From contig DMCR01000186.1 of the NCBI GenBank assembly GCA_003445735.1, forward strand, positions 1-7,681: a stretch of DNA of 7,681 bases, in the 5' to 3' direction. A program made the position numbers and the translations under genes. This stretch comes from Cryomorphaceae bacterium. GTDB lineage: Bacteria > Bacteroidota > Bacteroidia > Flavobacteriales > Schleiferiaceae. The notes below the pieces were generated by a model, which saw only the letters and a list, made by a program, of their open reading frames with translations, was not told the DNA's origin and did not search any database. Position 1 is the stretch's first letter. Each line of letters starts with the position of its first letter. Below, one piece after another: positions 1-6,213 of this stretch.

Positions 1-472
1 CATCAAAGACATGGTCTTGGATGGTAAGCTTGAAAGTGCACAGGCTTTGTGCACTGCAGAAAGCACCCCAGTGGCACGAATGATTGAAAAAGGCATTAGC
101 CGTATCGGGAAACCACTAGGTGATATTACACAAGCCATTGAGAATCAGGGTAAATTAGAAGTAACCCGATTAGAAAAAGGACTGGCAATGTTGGCAACTA
201 TTTCAGGAGGTGCACCTATGATTGGATTCTTGGGAACGGTTATAGGGATGATCTTGACCTTTAAAGAAATGGCCAACGCAGGCGGCCAGATCAAGCTCGA
301 TATGATGGCGGAAGGTATCTACACCGCAATGTCCACAACCGTTGCCGGTTTATTGGTTGGTATCATCGCCTACTTTGGATACAACTTCCTCGTAACACGC
401 GTGGATCGCGTGGTGTATAAACTTGAACACAGTGCGATGGCCTTCTTAGACCTTTTGCACGAACCAGCATAA
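1..472 (+). CDS. exbB: ExbB/TolQ/MotA-family proton channel subunit, 5'-truncated by window edge
   Basis: This is the C-terminal 156 residues of an ExbB/TolQ-type inner-membrane protein; the reading frame is open through the left edge (first full codon at base 2), so the ATG at 11 is internal, not the start. Two membrane segments are visible, at about residues 61-86 and 111-131 of the visible part. They carry the family signatures GAPMIGFLGTVIGM (about 70-83) and AMSTTVAGLLVG (about 109-120). Thr79 and Thr113 match the polar channel-lining threonines known in E. coli ExbB and TolQ. The cytoplasmic loop before residue 60 is charged. The missing part should hold the first membrane segment. In this family the subunit forms the pentameric proton channel that, with ExbD, energises TonB. 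The exbD gene follows after 12 bases and a TonB-like gene after that, which favours an ExbB role over MotA or TolQ. The promoter lies outside the window. Confidence 0.93.
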   Translation, partial: IKDMVLDGKLESAQALCTAESTPVARMIEKGISRIGKPLGDITQAIENQGKLEVTRLEKGLAMLATISGGAPMIGFLGTVIGMILTFKEMANAGGQIKLDMMAEGIYTAMSTTVAGLLVGIIAYFGYNFLVTRVDRVVYKLEHSAMAFLDLLHEPA

Positions 473-484
473 TCGGGACTCATT

Positions 485-886
485 ATGAATTTACGTTCAA
501 GAAGTAAAGTAAGTGCGGAAGTCAATATGTCGTCAATGACAGATTTGGTCTTCCTACTACTCATATTCTTCATCTTAGCCTCCACCCTGGTCACCTCAAG
601 CGCATTGGATATCATCTTGCCAAAAAGCGGCGCACAGACGGTTAAGAAAAAGAATATTACGCTCACTGTAAATGAAGACCTTGAGTTCGACCTCAATGGG
701 ACTATCATCAGCTATGACCAGGTAGAATCTCGTCTAAAAGCAGCTGCATTACAGTTAGCTTCTGATGAAGAGCCTGTTATTGTACTTCGCGCAGACCAAA
801 GCATCCCTACGGGAGAAACGGTACGGATTTTGGACATAGGATACCGTAACAACATGAGAATGATCATCGCAACTGATCCGAACTAA
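485..886 (+). CDS. exbD: ExbD/TolR-family biopolymer transport protein
   Basis: A 133-residue protein of normal ExbD/TolR length. It has a short basic cytoplasmic N-terminus, one membrane helix at about residues 19-41 and a periplasmic domain of about 90 residues. The helix starts with the motif NMSSMTDLVFLLLIFF; Asp20 matches the single essential membrane aspartate of ExbD/TolR (Asp25 in E. coli ExbD) that carries protons. The periplasmic part has the usual LPKSG segment after the helix and the VIVLRADQSIPTG segment (about residues 98-110) near the C-terminus. It sits 12 bases after exbB, and its TAA stop shares one base with the ATG of the TonB-like gene (TAATG at 884-888), so the three are probably co-expressed. 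TolR is the alternative name for this fold; the TonB-like neighbour favours ExbD. No clear Shine-Dalgarno motif precedes the start, as is usual in Bacteroidota. Confidence 0.94.
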   Translation: MNLRSRSKVSAEVNMSSMTDLVFLLLIFFILASTLVTSSALDIILPKSGAQTVKKKNITLTVNEDLEFDLNGTIISYDQVESRLKAAALQLASDEEPVIVLRADQSIPTGETVRILDIGYRNNMRMIIATDPN

Positions 887-1746
887 TGGCATTTAACGAG
901 AATATAAACCGAAATAAGGCACGCATTGGAACCATCGTTTTCCATGCGCTGCTTTTACTATGGTTTGCATTCTATGGACTCACCTACCAGGATCCTCCAC
1001 CAGAAGAAGGTATTGCCATCAACTTTGGCTATCAAGATGATGGATTAGGAAATACTTCTCAAGCTGCTCCAGTTACACCTCCTCCCCCGGCTCCAGCTGA
1101 ACCCGTAGAGGCCCCGCAGGCTCAGGAAGAGGTCGTGACTCAAGATATTGATGAGGCACCAGTAATCAGTGAGCCCACTGAAGAAACTACTACGCAAACA
1201 CAACCGGACCCAGTACAAAAACCGCAGGAGCCTGTTCAAGAGCAAACGACCCTTGATCCTGAACCAGATCCTCTACCCACAGAAGAAGAACTGGAGCGCC
1301 AGCGCAAACAAGAACGACTCAACCGAATGTTCAATACTCAGAACCAAGGGAATGGTCAGGGAGAGGGCGAAACTCAAGGCAGCGGTGATCAAGGAGACCC
1401 TAATGGCGATATTTTAAGTCCGAACCGCACGGGTAACGGTGGAGTAGGCAACAACGGACAATATTGGATGAACGGACGACCCGTTGATATTCCAGAGCCT
1501 GAAACAGGCTGTAATTATGCAGGTGTAGTGGTCATTAAAATTGCCGTCAATGCGGAAGGTAAGGTGTTCGAAGCTGAATTAGCTCCGAATAATCAAATTC
1601 CCGCAAGCCTTGCAAAATCAAACTTTGGTTCAAATACCTGTTTGGTTCAAAAAGCAAGAGTCGCTGCGCGGAATTCACTTTGGAGCGCAGATACTGGAAA
1701 TCTTAGACGCGTCGGTTTTATCGTCTATCGATTCGATCTCCAATGA
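886..1746 (+). CDS. tonB: TonB-like energy transducer protein
   Basis: A 286-residue protein with the layout of a TonB-type transducer. It has a short cytoplasmic N-terminus, one membrane anchor at about residues 13-33, a long Pro/Glu/Gln-rich periplasmic linker (about 36-132), a charged helix (about 132-150), a Gly/Asn/Gln-rich stretch (about 151-192) and a C-terminal globular domain (about 198-286). The C-terminal domain has a VVVIKIAVNAEGKV strand-turn (about 214-227) and ends in VGFIVYRFDLQ, as in Bacteroidota proteins annotated as energy transducer TonB. Cys209 and Cys252 flank the core and could form a disulfide, which is inference. The role is to couple the ExbB-ExbD proton channel to TonB-dependent outer-membrane receptors. 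Its ATG overlaps the exbD stop and its TGA overlaps the folC ATG (ATGA at 1743-1746), suggesting translational coupling. The first five genes of this operon fit one transcript. TolA is a less likely alternative, given the C-terminal sequence. Confidence 0.88.
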   Translation: MAFNENINRNKARIGTIVFHALLLLWFAFYGLTYQDPPPEEGIAINFGYQDDGLGNTSQAAPVTPPPPAPAEPVEAPQAQEEVVTQDIDEAPVISEPTEETTTQTQPDPVQKPQEPVQEQTTLDPEPDPLPTEEELERQRKQERLNRMFNTQNQGNGQGEGETQGSGDQGDPNGDILSPNRTGNGGVGNNGQYWMNGRPVDIPEPETGCNYAGVVVIKIAVNAEGKVFEAELAPNNQIPASLAKSNFGSNTCLVQKARVAARNSLWSADTGNLRRVGFIVYRFDLQ

Positions 1747-2948
1747 CCTACGACAAAGCTGTACAATGGCTGTATAGCGCAGTGCCAAATTTTCAGCGCG
1801 ACGGCGGAGGCAAGAATTACAAGATTGGTCTAGAAGGCCCACAGGAGTTGTGGTCTAATTTAGGTAATCCCGGTACCGAGATTCCCACTATTCACGTGGC
1901 CGGTACTAATGGCAAAGGATCAACGGTACATTTGATGGCATCCGGAATGCATGAAATGGGATTGCGAGTTGGTGTTTTCTCCTCGCCGCATTTGTTTGAT
2001 TTTAGAGAGCGTGCAAAAATTGGCACCACAAAAGTTCCTGAATCCTTCGTCATCGAATTTTTTACGGAGCACCAAGACTTTTTCACCGAGGGCGGCTACA
2101 GCTTTTTTGAGCTCACCTTGATGCTTGCGCTACTATGGTTTGAGCACGAAAAAGTGGACTGGATCATTTTAGAAACAGGAATGGGAGGAAGATTGGATGC
2201 TACCAATATCTGCCAACCTGAACTCATCTTAATTACCAATATCGGCCTAGACCATGAACAATGGCTGGGTAATTCTAGAGCAGCCATAGCGGGTGAAAAA
2301 GCTGGGATTATCAAACCGGGAGTACCCGCCATTTTGGTTGAAAAAGATCCTGAAACCCAAGCCGTCTTTGAGCGAATGGCCCACGACCAAAAGTCACCCT
2401 TGTTCTGGGCATCGAGTTTTGAGTTCAAGAGCGATTTGCGGGGGGATTATCAAAAAGACAATATCAATGGAGCCGCAACTGCCTTAGACTTACTCTTCCC
2501 GGAATACCGGGCGGTATGGTCATTAGGTTTTACTCGAGTGGTGGCCAATACCGGACTTCAAGGTCGGTGGATGATTATTGGTGAAGAGCCTAGAACGGTT
2601 TGTGATACCGGCCACAACGGCCACGCATTTTCTGAACTAGTCCCGCAAGCACAACGTGAAAGTGAAGGCACTATTCATTGGGTATTGGGCAGTGCTAGTG
2701 ATAAGGACTTTAAAAAGGTCTTAGAATTGTTGCCCAAAGACGAATCCAAGTATTATTGGACGGGTAGCTCTAGTCTCCGAACAGCCCCTCCAGAAGTATT
2801 GGGCGAGCTCGCAGCCAGTATGGGTTACTATGGGAACCACTACAACTCGGTACGAGACGCCTGGGATGCCGCAAAAAATAACGCAGAACCGAAAGACCTT
2901 ATCTTTATCGGCGGCAGTACATTTGTCATAGCAGACTTAGCATTATGA
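1743..2948 (+). CDS. folC: Bifunctional folylpolyglutamate synthase/dihydrofolate synthase FolC
   Basis: A 401-residue Mur-ligase-family enzyme of near-normal FolC length. FolC adds L-glutamate to dihydropteroate and to reduced folates with ATP, in the cytoplasm. Visible motifs in order are the P-loop HVAGTNGKGST (residues 51-61), FSSPHL (79-84), the ETGMGGRLDATN block (144-155), ITNIGLDHEQWLG (164-176), IAGEKAGIIKPG (182-193), YQKDNINGAA (236-245) and the C-terminal-domain entry LQGRW followed by CDTGHNGHAF (287-296). All are standard FolC features; the last replaces the common DGAHNP form with DTGHNG. Whether it has dihydrofolate synthase activity, folylpolyglutamate synthase activity or both cannot be told from motifs alone. 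The ATG overlaps the stop of the TonB-like gene by four bases and its own TGA overlaps the next ATG. The link to ton genes is a recurrent arrangement in flavobacteria from memory, and probably reflects shared transcription, not a shared process. Confidence 0.95.
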   Translation: MTYDKAVQWLYSAVPNFQRDGGGKNYKIGLEGPQELWSNLGNPGTEIPTIHVAGTNGKGSTVHLMASGMHEMGLRVGVFSSPHLFDFRERAKIGTTKVPESFVIEFFTEHQDFFTEGGYSFFELTLMLALLWFEHEKVDWIILETGMGGRLDATNICQPELILITNIGLDHEQWLGNSRAAIAGEKAGIIKPGVPAILVEKDPETQAVFERMAHDQKSPLFWASSFEFKSDLRGDYQKDNINGAATALDLLFPEYRAVWSLGFTRVVANTGLQGRWMIIGEEPRTVCDTGHNGHAFSELVPQAQRESEGTIHWVLGSASDKDFKKVLELLPKDESKYYWTGSSSLRTAPPEVLGELAASMGYYGNHYNSVRDAWDAAKNNAEPKDLIFIGGSTFVIADLAL

Positions 2949-3535
2949 AAAACCTTTTTGTAGCTCTTATCACCTTAACCGCCTTGCACGTTCGCGGACA
3001 GGTAGAAGAATTGAATCAACGTACTGAGTTATTCGTTAGTGAATTAGAGGGCAGATTTAAAGTAAAATCCATCAACGGTAGGGAGCCCGATTACGGGGTA
3101 TTACAGGAAACTGAATTCGTGCAACACGAATATTACCAACTCAAGCAATTGGAGAAAGAGGTAAATGAATTGGGCAATAAAGTTAGGCCTACCTACCACC
3201 TGAGCACTTTTGCGTATGAGGATGAAGATGAAATCTTGTACGCGCTTAAGTTCTGGTTCAAAACATTTATTGGCGATAAACGCGTGACTCCTGGACGTGA
3301 TTACCGCAGTGTAGACCACGTGAACCCTGCCGTTATAATCATTGAAAAGAACTACATTTCCATCCTCACTATGAGTTGTTACGCTACTGATGTTCAAGAA
3401 TTGCGTCAATGGCGCAGTGATATGCTTGGGATATTCGGCGGGCCAAATTCCATGGTCATTGAAATCGGTTGCGACGGACCTATAGAGTGGACCAAAAACG
3501 CACCAGATCCGAAGGACATGAAGTGGCGTCGCTAA
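2945..3535 (+). CDS. Predicted exported protein of unknown function
   Basis: I do not recognise a family for this 196-residue protein. Its N-terminus (MKNLFVALITLTALHVRGQ) looks like a signal peptide, with one Lys, a hydrophobic core of about residues 4-15 and a possible cleavage before Gln19; there is no lipobox cysteine. The mature part begins with a likely helical, Glu-rich region (about 20-80, including QLKQLEKEVNELGNK). It continues as a mixed domain with strands at about 129-143 and 169-176. Cys145 and Cys176 are the only cysteines and could pair in the periplasm. Trp/Arg-rich segments (RQWRSDM, PIEWTKNAP) mark the C-terminal third. The ATG overlaps the folC stop (ATGA at 2945-2948), so it is probably translated with folC as the last gene of the operon. 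Composition resembles its neighbours and nothing suggests transfer. The coding call is firm from placement and signal peptide; the function is unknown. Confidence 0.85.
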   Translation: MKNLFVALITLTALHVRGQVEELNQRTELFVSELEGRFKVKSINGREPDYGVLQETEFVQHEYYQLKQLEKEVNELGNKVRPTYHLSTFAYEDEDEILYALKFWFKTFIGDKRVTPGRDYRSVDHVNPAVIIIEKNYISILTMSCYATDVQELRQWRSDMLGIFGGPNSMVIEIGCDGPIEWTKNAPDPKDMKWRR

Positions 3536-4587
3536 TCACCACTCTTATTCGCGAGTTGTCCACAGGCGGCATCGATATCTTGACCGCGGGAATGGCGAAC
3601 GGTGGACACAATGCGGCGCTTTGCCAAAATACGCTTGTACATATCCACCGCCTCCTGCGATGCCTGCGTATACGGCCCATTATCAATGGGGTTGTACTGA
3701 ATAATATTCACCTTTGTCGGTATGGCGCCACAGAACTTTGCGAGGGCGATAGCATCGGCTTCCTCGTCGTTGATCCCACGCCAAATGACATATTCGAAGG
3801 TCACTCCGCGACCCGTATTGTAGTACCAATACTGCAAACTCTCGCGTAAATCCGATAGAGTCGTGCTCTTGTGCGCGAGCGGCATGAGTTTGGCGCGCTT
3901 TTCTTCGATGGCGCTATGCAAGGAAATAGCGAGACCAAATTTGACCTGATCGTCGGCCATTTTTTTGATGAGCTTAGGGACGCCGATGGTGCTAAGCGTG
4001 ATACGCTTTGGCGACATGCCCAATCCTTTCGGATCGGTAATCTTATCAATGGCCTGCAGGACGTTGTTATAATTCAATAACGGCTCCCCCATTCCCATAA
4101 AGACAATATTCGTCAACGGACGGTCGAAATATTCCTTGCCTTGCTGATCGATGACAACGACTTGATCGTAAATCTCATCTGGAGTGAGGTTTCGCATGCG
4201 TTTGAGGCTCGCCGTCGCACAAAAGGTACAATCGAGGCTACACCCTACTTGGGAGCTCACACAAGCGGTTATACGCTTTTCCGTTGGGATGAGCACAGAT
4301 TCCACCATGGCCCCATCGTGTAATTTCACAGCATTTTTGATGGTGCCGTCTTTAGAACGCTGCATGAGATCGACCTCTAAGAGGTTGAAGTAGAAATGTT
4401 CTTCGAGCAAGCAGCGGGTGGATTTGCTCAGGTTGGTCATCTCGTTAAACGACGAAGCACTCTTTTGCCAAAGCCACTGATAGACTTGTTTGGCGCGAAA
4501 GGCTTTCTCGCCATTGGCCTCAAAGAATTGGACCATCTGATCCTGAGATAAGCTGCGAATATCCCTTTTGACAGACATATTATCCAT
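3532..4587 (-). CDS. rlmN: Dual-specificity 23S rRNA m2A2503 / tRNA m2A37 methyltransferase RlmN
   Basis: A 351-residue radical-SAM enzyme of normal RlmN length. The family uses S-adenosylmethionine and a 4Fe-4S cluster to methylate C2 of adenine 2503 in 23S rRNA and of adenine 37 in certain tRNAs. The cluster motif is GCSLDCTFC, with Cys116, Cys120 and Cys123. Cys109 in ACVSSQVGC and Cys342 in DIDAACGQL match the two catalytic cysteines (Cys118 and Cys355 in E. coli). GMGEPL (165-170) is the SAM-binding segment, and the C-terminal RHSRGQDIDAACGQL is diagnostic. The N-terminal KAFRAKQVYQWLW is also typical. The ATG at 4587 overlaps the stop of the HAD gene by eight bases. An in-frame ATG at 4578, one base after that stop, gives 348 residues and fits family N-termini slightly better. 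It is the last gene of the minus-strand operon, and its TAG overlaps the stop of the facing gene. Confidence 0.97.
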   Translation of the reverse strand: MDNMSVKRDIRSLSQDQMVQFFEANGEKAFRAKQVYQWLWQKSASSFNEMTNLSKSTRCLLEEHFYFNLLEVDLMQRSKDGTIKNAVKLHDGAMVESVLIPTEKRITACVSSQVGCSLDCTFCATASLKRMRNLTPDEIYDQVVVIDQQGKEYFDRPLTNIVFMGMGEPLLNYNNVLQAIDKITDPKGLGMSPKRITLSTIGVPKLIKKMADDQVKFGLAISLHSAIEEKRAKLMPLAHKSTTLSDLRESLQYWYYNTGRGVTFEYVIWRGINDEEADAIALAKFCGAIPTKVNIIQYNPIDNGPYTQASQEAVDMYKRILAKRRIVSTVRHSRGQDIDAACGQLANKSGD

Positions 4588-5284
4588 TTAAAATAATTGG
4601 GACTAATTCTTCCAAATGCGTAATCTCAAAAGTCAATTTCTCACGGTGTGGCACTTTTTTCGGGTTGAAGTAGACCTGGTCAATACCCTGCTCTCTCGCC
4701 CCAATACAATCCGCAATGAGGGAGTCACCGATCATCAAACTCTCCTTGCGCTCTGCACCCGTGAGTTGAAGGGCGCGACGGAAAATCTTTGGATCCGGCT
4801 TGTTCACTCCTACTTGGTCACTGCAGAGCAATAAATCAAAAAGCGGCTCGAGACCACTTTCGGTGAATTTGATGTTTTGACTTTCGTGAAAACCATTGGT
4901 TATGACATGTAAAACGCAGCCTGCTACTTTTAGTTCTTCTAACACCTCGGCGGCACTTTCAATCAGATGATTCTGGTACGGCGTCTCCTTAATGTAGCGG
5001 AGTTCCATCTCCCAAGCCACGTCTTTAGCGCTCACCCCAAAATGCTCGAAAGTTTCGCGAAATCTAGTTTCACGCAGGGTTTGTTTATCAATAGTCCCGG
5101 CACGGTACAAATCCCATTTCAGGTCATTGATGGTAATGTATTTATCGAAGAATAGCTCAAAACTTGGTAAGCCTAAGTCCGGCAATCCCAAATCTGAATA
5201 AAGGTTACGCAAGGACATTTCAGAGTTTTTCTCAAAGTCCCAGAGGGTATGGTCCCAATCAAAGAAGAGGTGTTGGTATTTCAC
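4580..5284 (-). CDS. yjjG: YjjG-type HAD-superfamily phosphatase (noncanonical pyrimidine nucleotidase-like)
   Basis: A 234-residue HAD hydrolase with the start set at GTG 5284. Motif I is FFDWDHT, with nucleophile Asp9 and acid/base Asp11. Motif II is the Thr of HVITNGF (Thr129), motif III the Lys of NKPDP (Lys162), and motif IV GDSLIADCIGA with Asp187 and Asp192. A helical cap fills about residues 16-90, including KWDLYRAG. This architecture and the LFFDxDHTLWDFEKNS opening match the YjjG group, which dephosphorylates pyrimidine nucleoside monophosphates and may clear non-canonical nucleotides; the substrate here is inferred. An ATG at 5323 would add 13 residues (MVPALAQTQNHTF) that do not fit family N-termini and would overlap the upstream gene by 43 bases. 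The GTG instead overlaps the upstream stop as GTGA, like other junctions in this window. A DLGLP tandem repeat lies in the cap. The rlmN gene follows, overlapping by eight bases. Confidence 0.88.
   Translation of the reverse strand: MKYQHLFFDWDHTLWDFEKNSEMSLRNLYSDLGLPDLGLPSFELFFDKYITINDLKWDLYRAGTIDKQTLRETRFRETFEHFGVSAKDVAWEMELRYIKETPYQNHLIESAAEVLEELKVAGCVLHVITNGFHESQNIKFTESGLEPLFDLLLCSDQVGVNKPDPKIFRRALQLTGAERKESLMIGDSLIADCIGAREQGIDQVYFNPKKVPHREKLTFEITHLEELVPIILNG
5165..5194 (-). repeat. In-frame 15-base tandem duplication (DLGLP x2) inside the HAD gene
   Basis: Two consecutive five-codon units encode DLGLP-DLGLP, residues 31-40 of the 234-residue HAD protein, in the cap region. All five codons differ between copies, each at the third position only (GAT/GAC, TTG/TTA, GGA/GGC, TTG/TTA, CCG/CCA). 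Either this is an old duplication that has since diverged silently, or the similarity arose by chance. Confidence 0.5.
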
Positions 5285-6213
5285 GAACGTGTGGTTTTGG
5301 GTTTGCGCCAGCGCAGGTACCAAGGCAGGTTATTCTCTACGTGGAAATAAAAGGGTTCGTCATGGGCGCCAAATCCGCTGTAGAATCGTGCCAATCCTGG
5401 AATACTGCTTCCTTCAAAATCCAACATATGATCTGAACCAGCATGGAGCTGAATCATTTGGTCAATGAGCAAGGTGGGGGCGCCACATTCCTTGCCGTAA
5501 CTCGAACTGGCGTTGAGTAAGAGCGTGGAACGACCTCGGAATTGGACCCATATCTGCCCGGCAACTAGAGTATTTCCCTCATCATATACGGCCATTAGGA
5601 TACCTCTTTTTTGGTAAAGGCAAAACTCAAGGATCTTCGTCAAACTATCGATGTTTTCTGAGGTAATATGGGTCTTCTCCTGGGTATTCTGCTTCCATAA
5701 ACGCACGACATCTTGAGCCGTGGCCCATTGAGCGAATTCTAACTTACTCTTTTGTGCTTTTTTCAGATTGCGCTTGGTCTGTGCACTATACCCGGCTGCC
5801 AATTCCTTATACAATGCTTTGGTGGACAGAACAAAATTCGAATACTTCTCGCTGGTCCAATGGGACGGCAAGGCCACGCCAGGAGAAAGAAAGAATTCCC
5901 CATAGGTAAAATGTTCCATAGCCTCCTCCATCAACTTCTCTAACCACTGTGCAGACAATGGAATAGTGGAATATGGTCCTACGGCTTGTATTCCATAGGG
6001 ACGCGTGGTGAATGAGATACCGTTTTTCTTTCGTGGAAACAAGGGAAATACCACCTCGTAATCTCCATAGACCAGGGCATCCCATGTTAGCGCTACCCAG
6101 TTCAGGTACCAACTAAAACCATAAGGTTGCGGGTGAGCTGTACCAGATACGCATCGATCCCAGCGCTCGAAATCGATCTCAACATGCGGGATGTACTTAA
6201 GATTTGGCCGCAT
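5281..6213 (-). CDS. FemAB/GNAT-like acyltransferase family protein
   Basis: A 310-residue protein when started at the ATG at 6213. It resembles Bacteroidota proteins annotated as GNAT-family or FemAB-like acyltransferases, which carry two GNAT-like lobes. Residues 1-130 would be the first lobe (KYIPHVEIDFERWD opening, SWYLNW at 35-40). The basic segment YSAQTKRNLKKAQK (142-155) resembles the family's linker. The second lobe (about 160-300) has VAGQIWVQ (217-224) and the conserved-looking block DFEGSSIPGLARFY (265-278). No signal peptide or membrane span is seen, so it is probably cytoplasmic. The substrate is unknown; FemAB relatives transfer aminoacyl groups to cell-wall precursors and GNAT enzymes transfer acetyl groups, so an envelope precursor is plausible given the deacetylase-like gene just upstream. 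An ATG at 6261 would add 16 residues and extend the overlap with that gene from 17 to 65 bases; family openings favour 6213. The stop overlaps the HAD GTG. Confidence 0.78.
   Translation of the reverse strand: MRPNLKYIPHVEIDFERWDRCVSGTAHPQPYGFSWYLNWVALTWDALVYGDYEVVFPLFPRKKNGISFTTRPYGIQAVGPYSTIPLSAQWLEKLMEEAMEHFTYGEFFLSPGVALPSHWTSEKYSNFVLSTKALYKELAAGYSAQTKRNLKKAQKSKLEFAQWATAQDVVRLWKQNTQEKTHITSENIDSLTKILEFCLYQKRGILMAVYDEGNTLVAGQIWVQFRGRSTLLLNASSSYGKECGAPTLLIDQMIQLHAGSDHMLDFEGSSIPGLARFYSGFGAHDEPFYFHVENNLPWYLRWRKPKTTRS

Noticed and set aside
370..708. Open frame of 112 codons on the minus strand
   Set aside because: It is antisense to the end of exbB and the start of exbD, both clearly coding; the hydrophobic stretches mirror the membrane helices opposite.
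3480..3531. Possible minus-strand terminator downstream of rlmN, ending in GCGTTTTT
   Set aside because: The T run is present but no continuous stem of useful length precedes it, and the segment codes for the end of the exported protein.
3557..3608. Inverted repeat TGTCCAC / GTGGACA as a possible terminator
   Set aside because: The arms are only 7 bases and 38 bases apart, there is no T tract, and both lie in conserved rlmN codons; most likely chance.
3469..3849. Open frame of 126 codons on the plus strand
   Set aside because: It lies antisense to the conserved C-terminus of rlmN and overlaps the end of the exported-protein gene; no domain features and no plausible start signal.
5807..6112. 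Open frame of 101 codons on the minus strand
   Set aside because: It is an alternative frame inside the acyltransferase gene, which has family motifs in its own frame.
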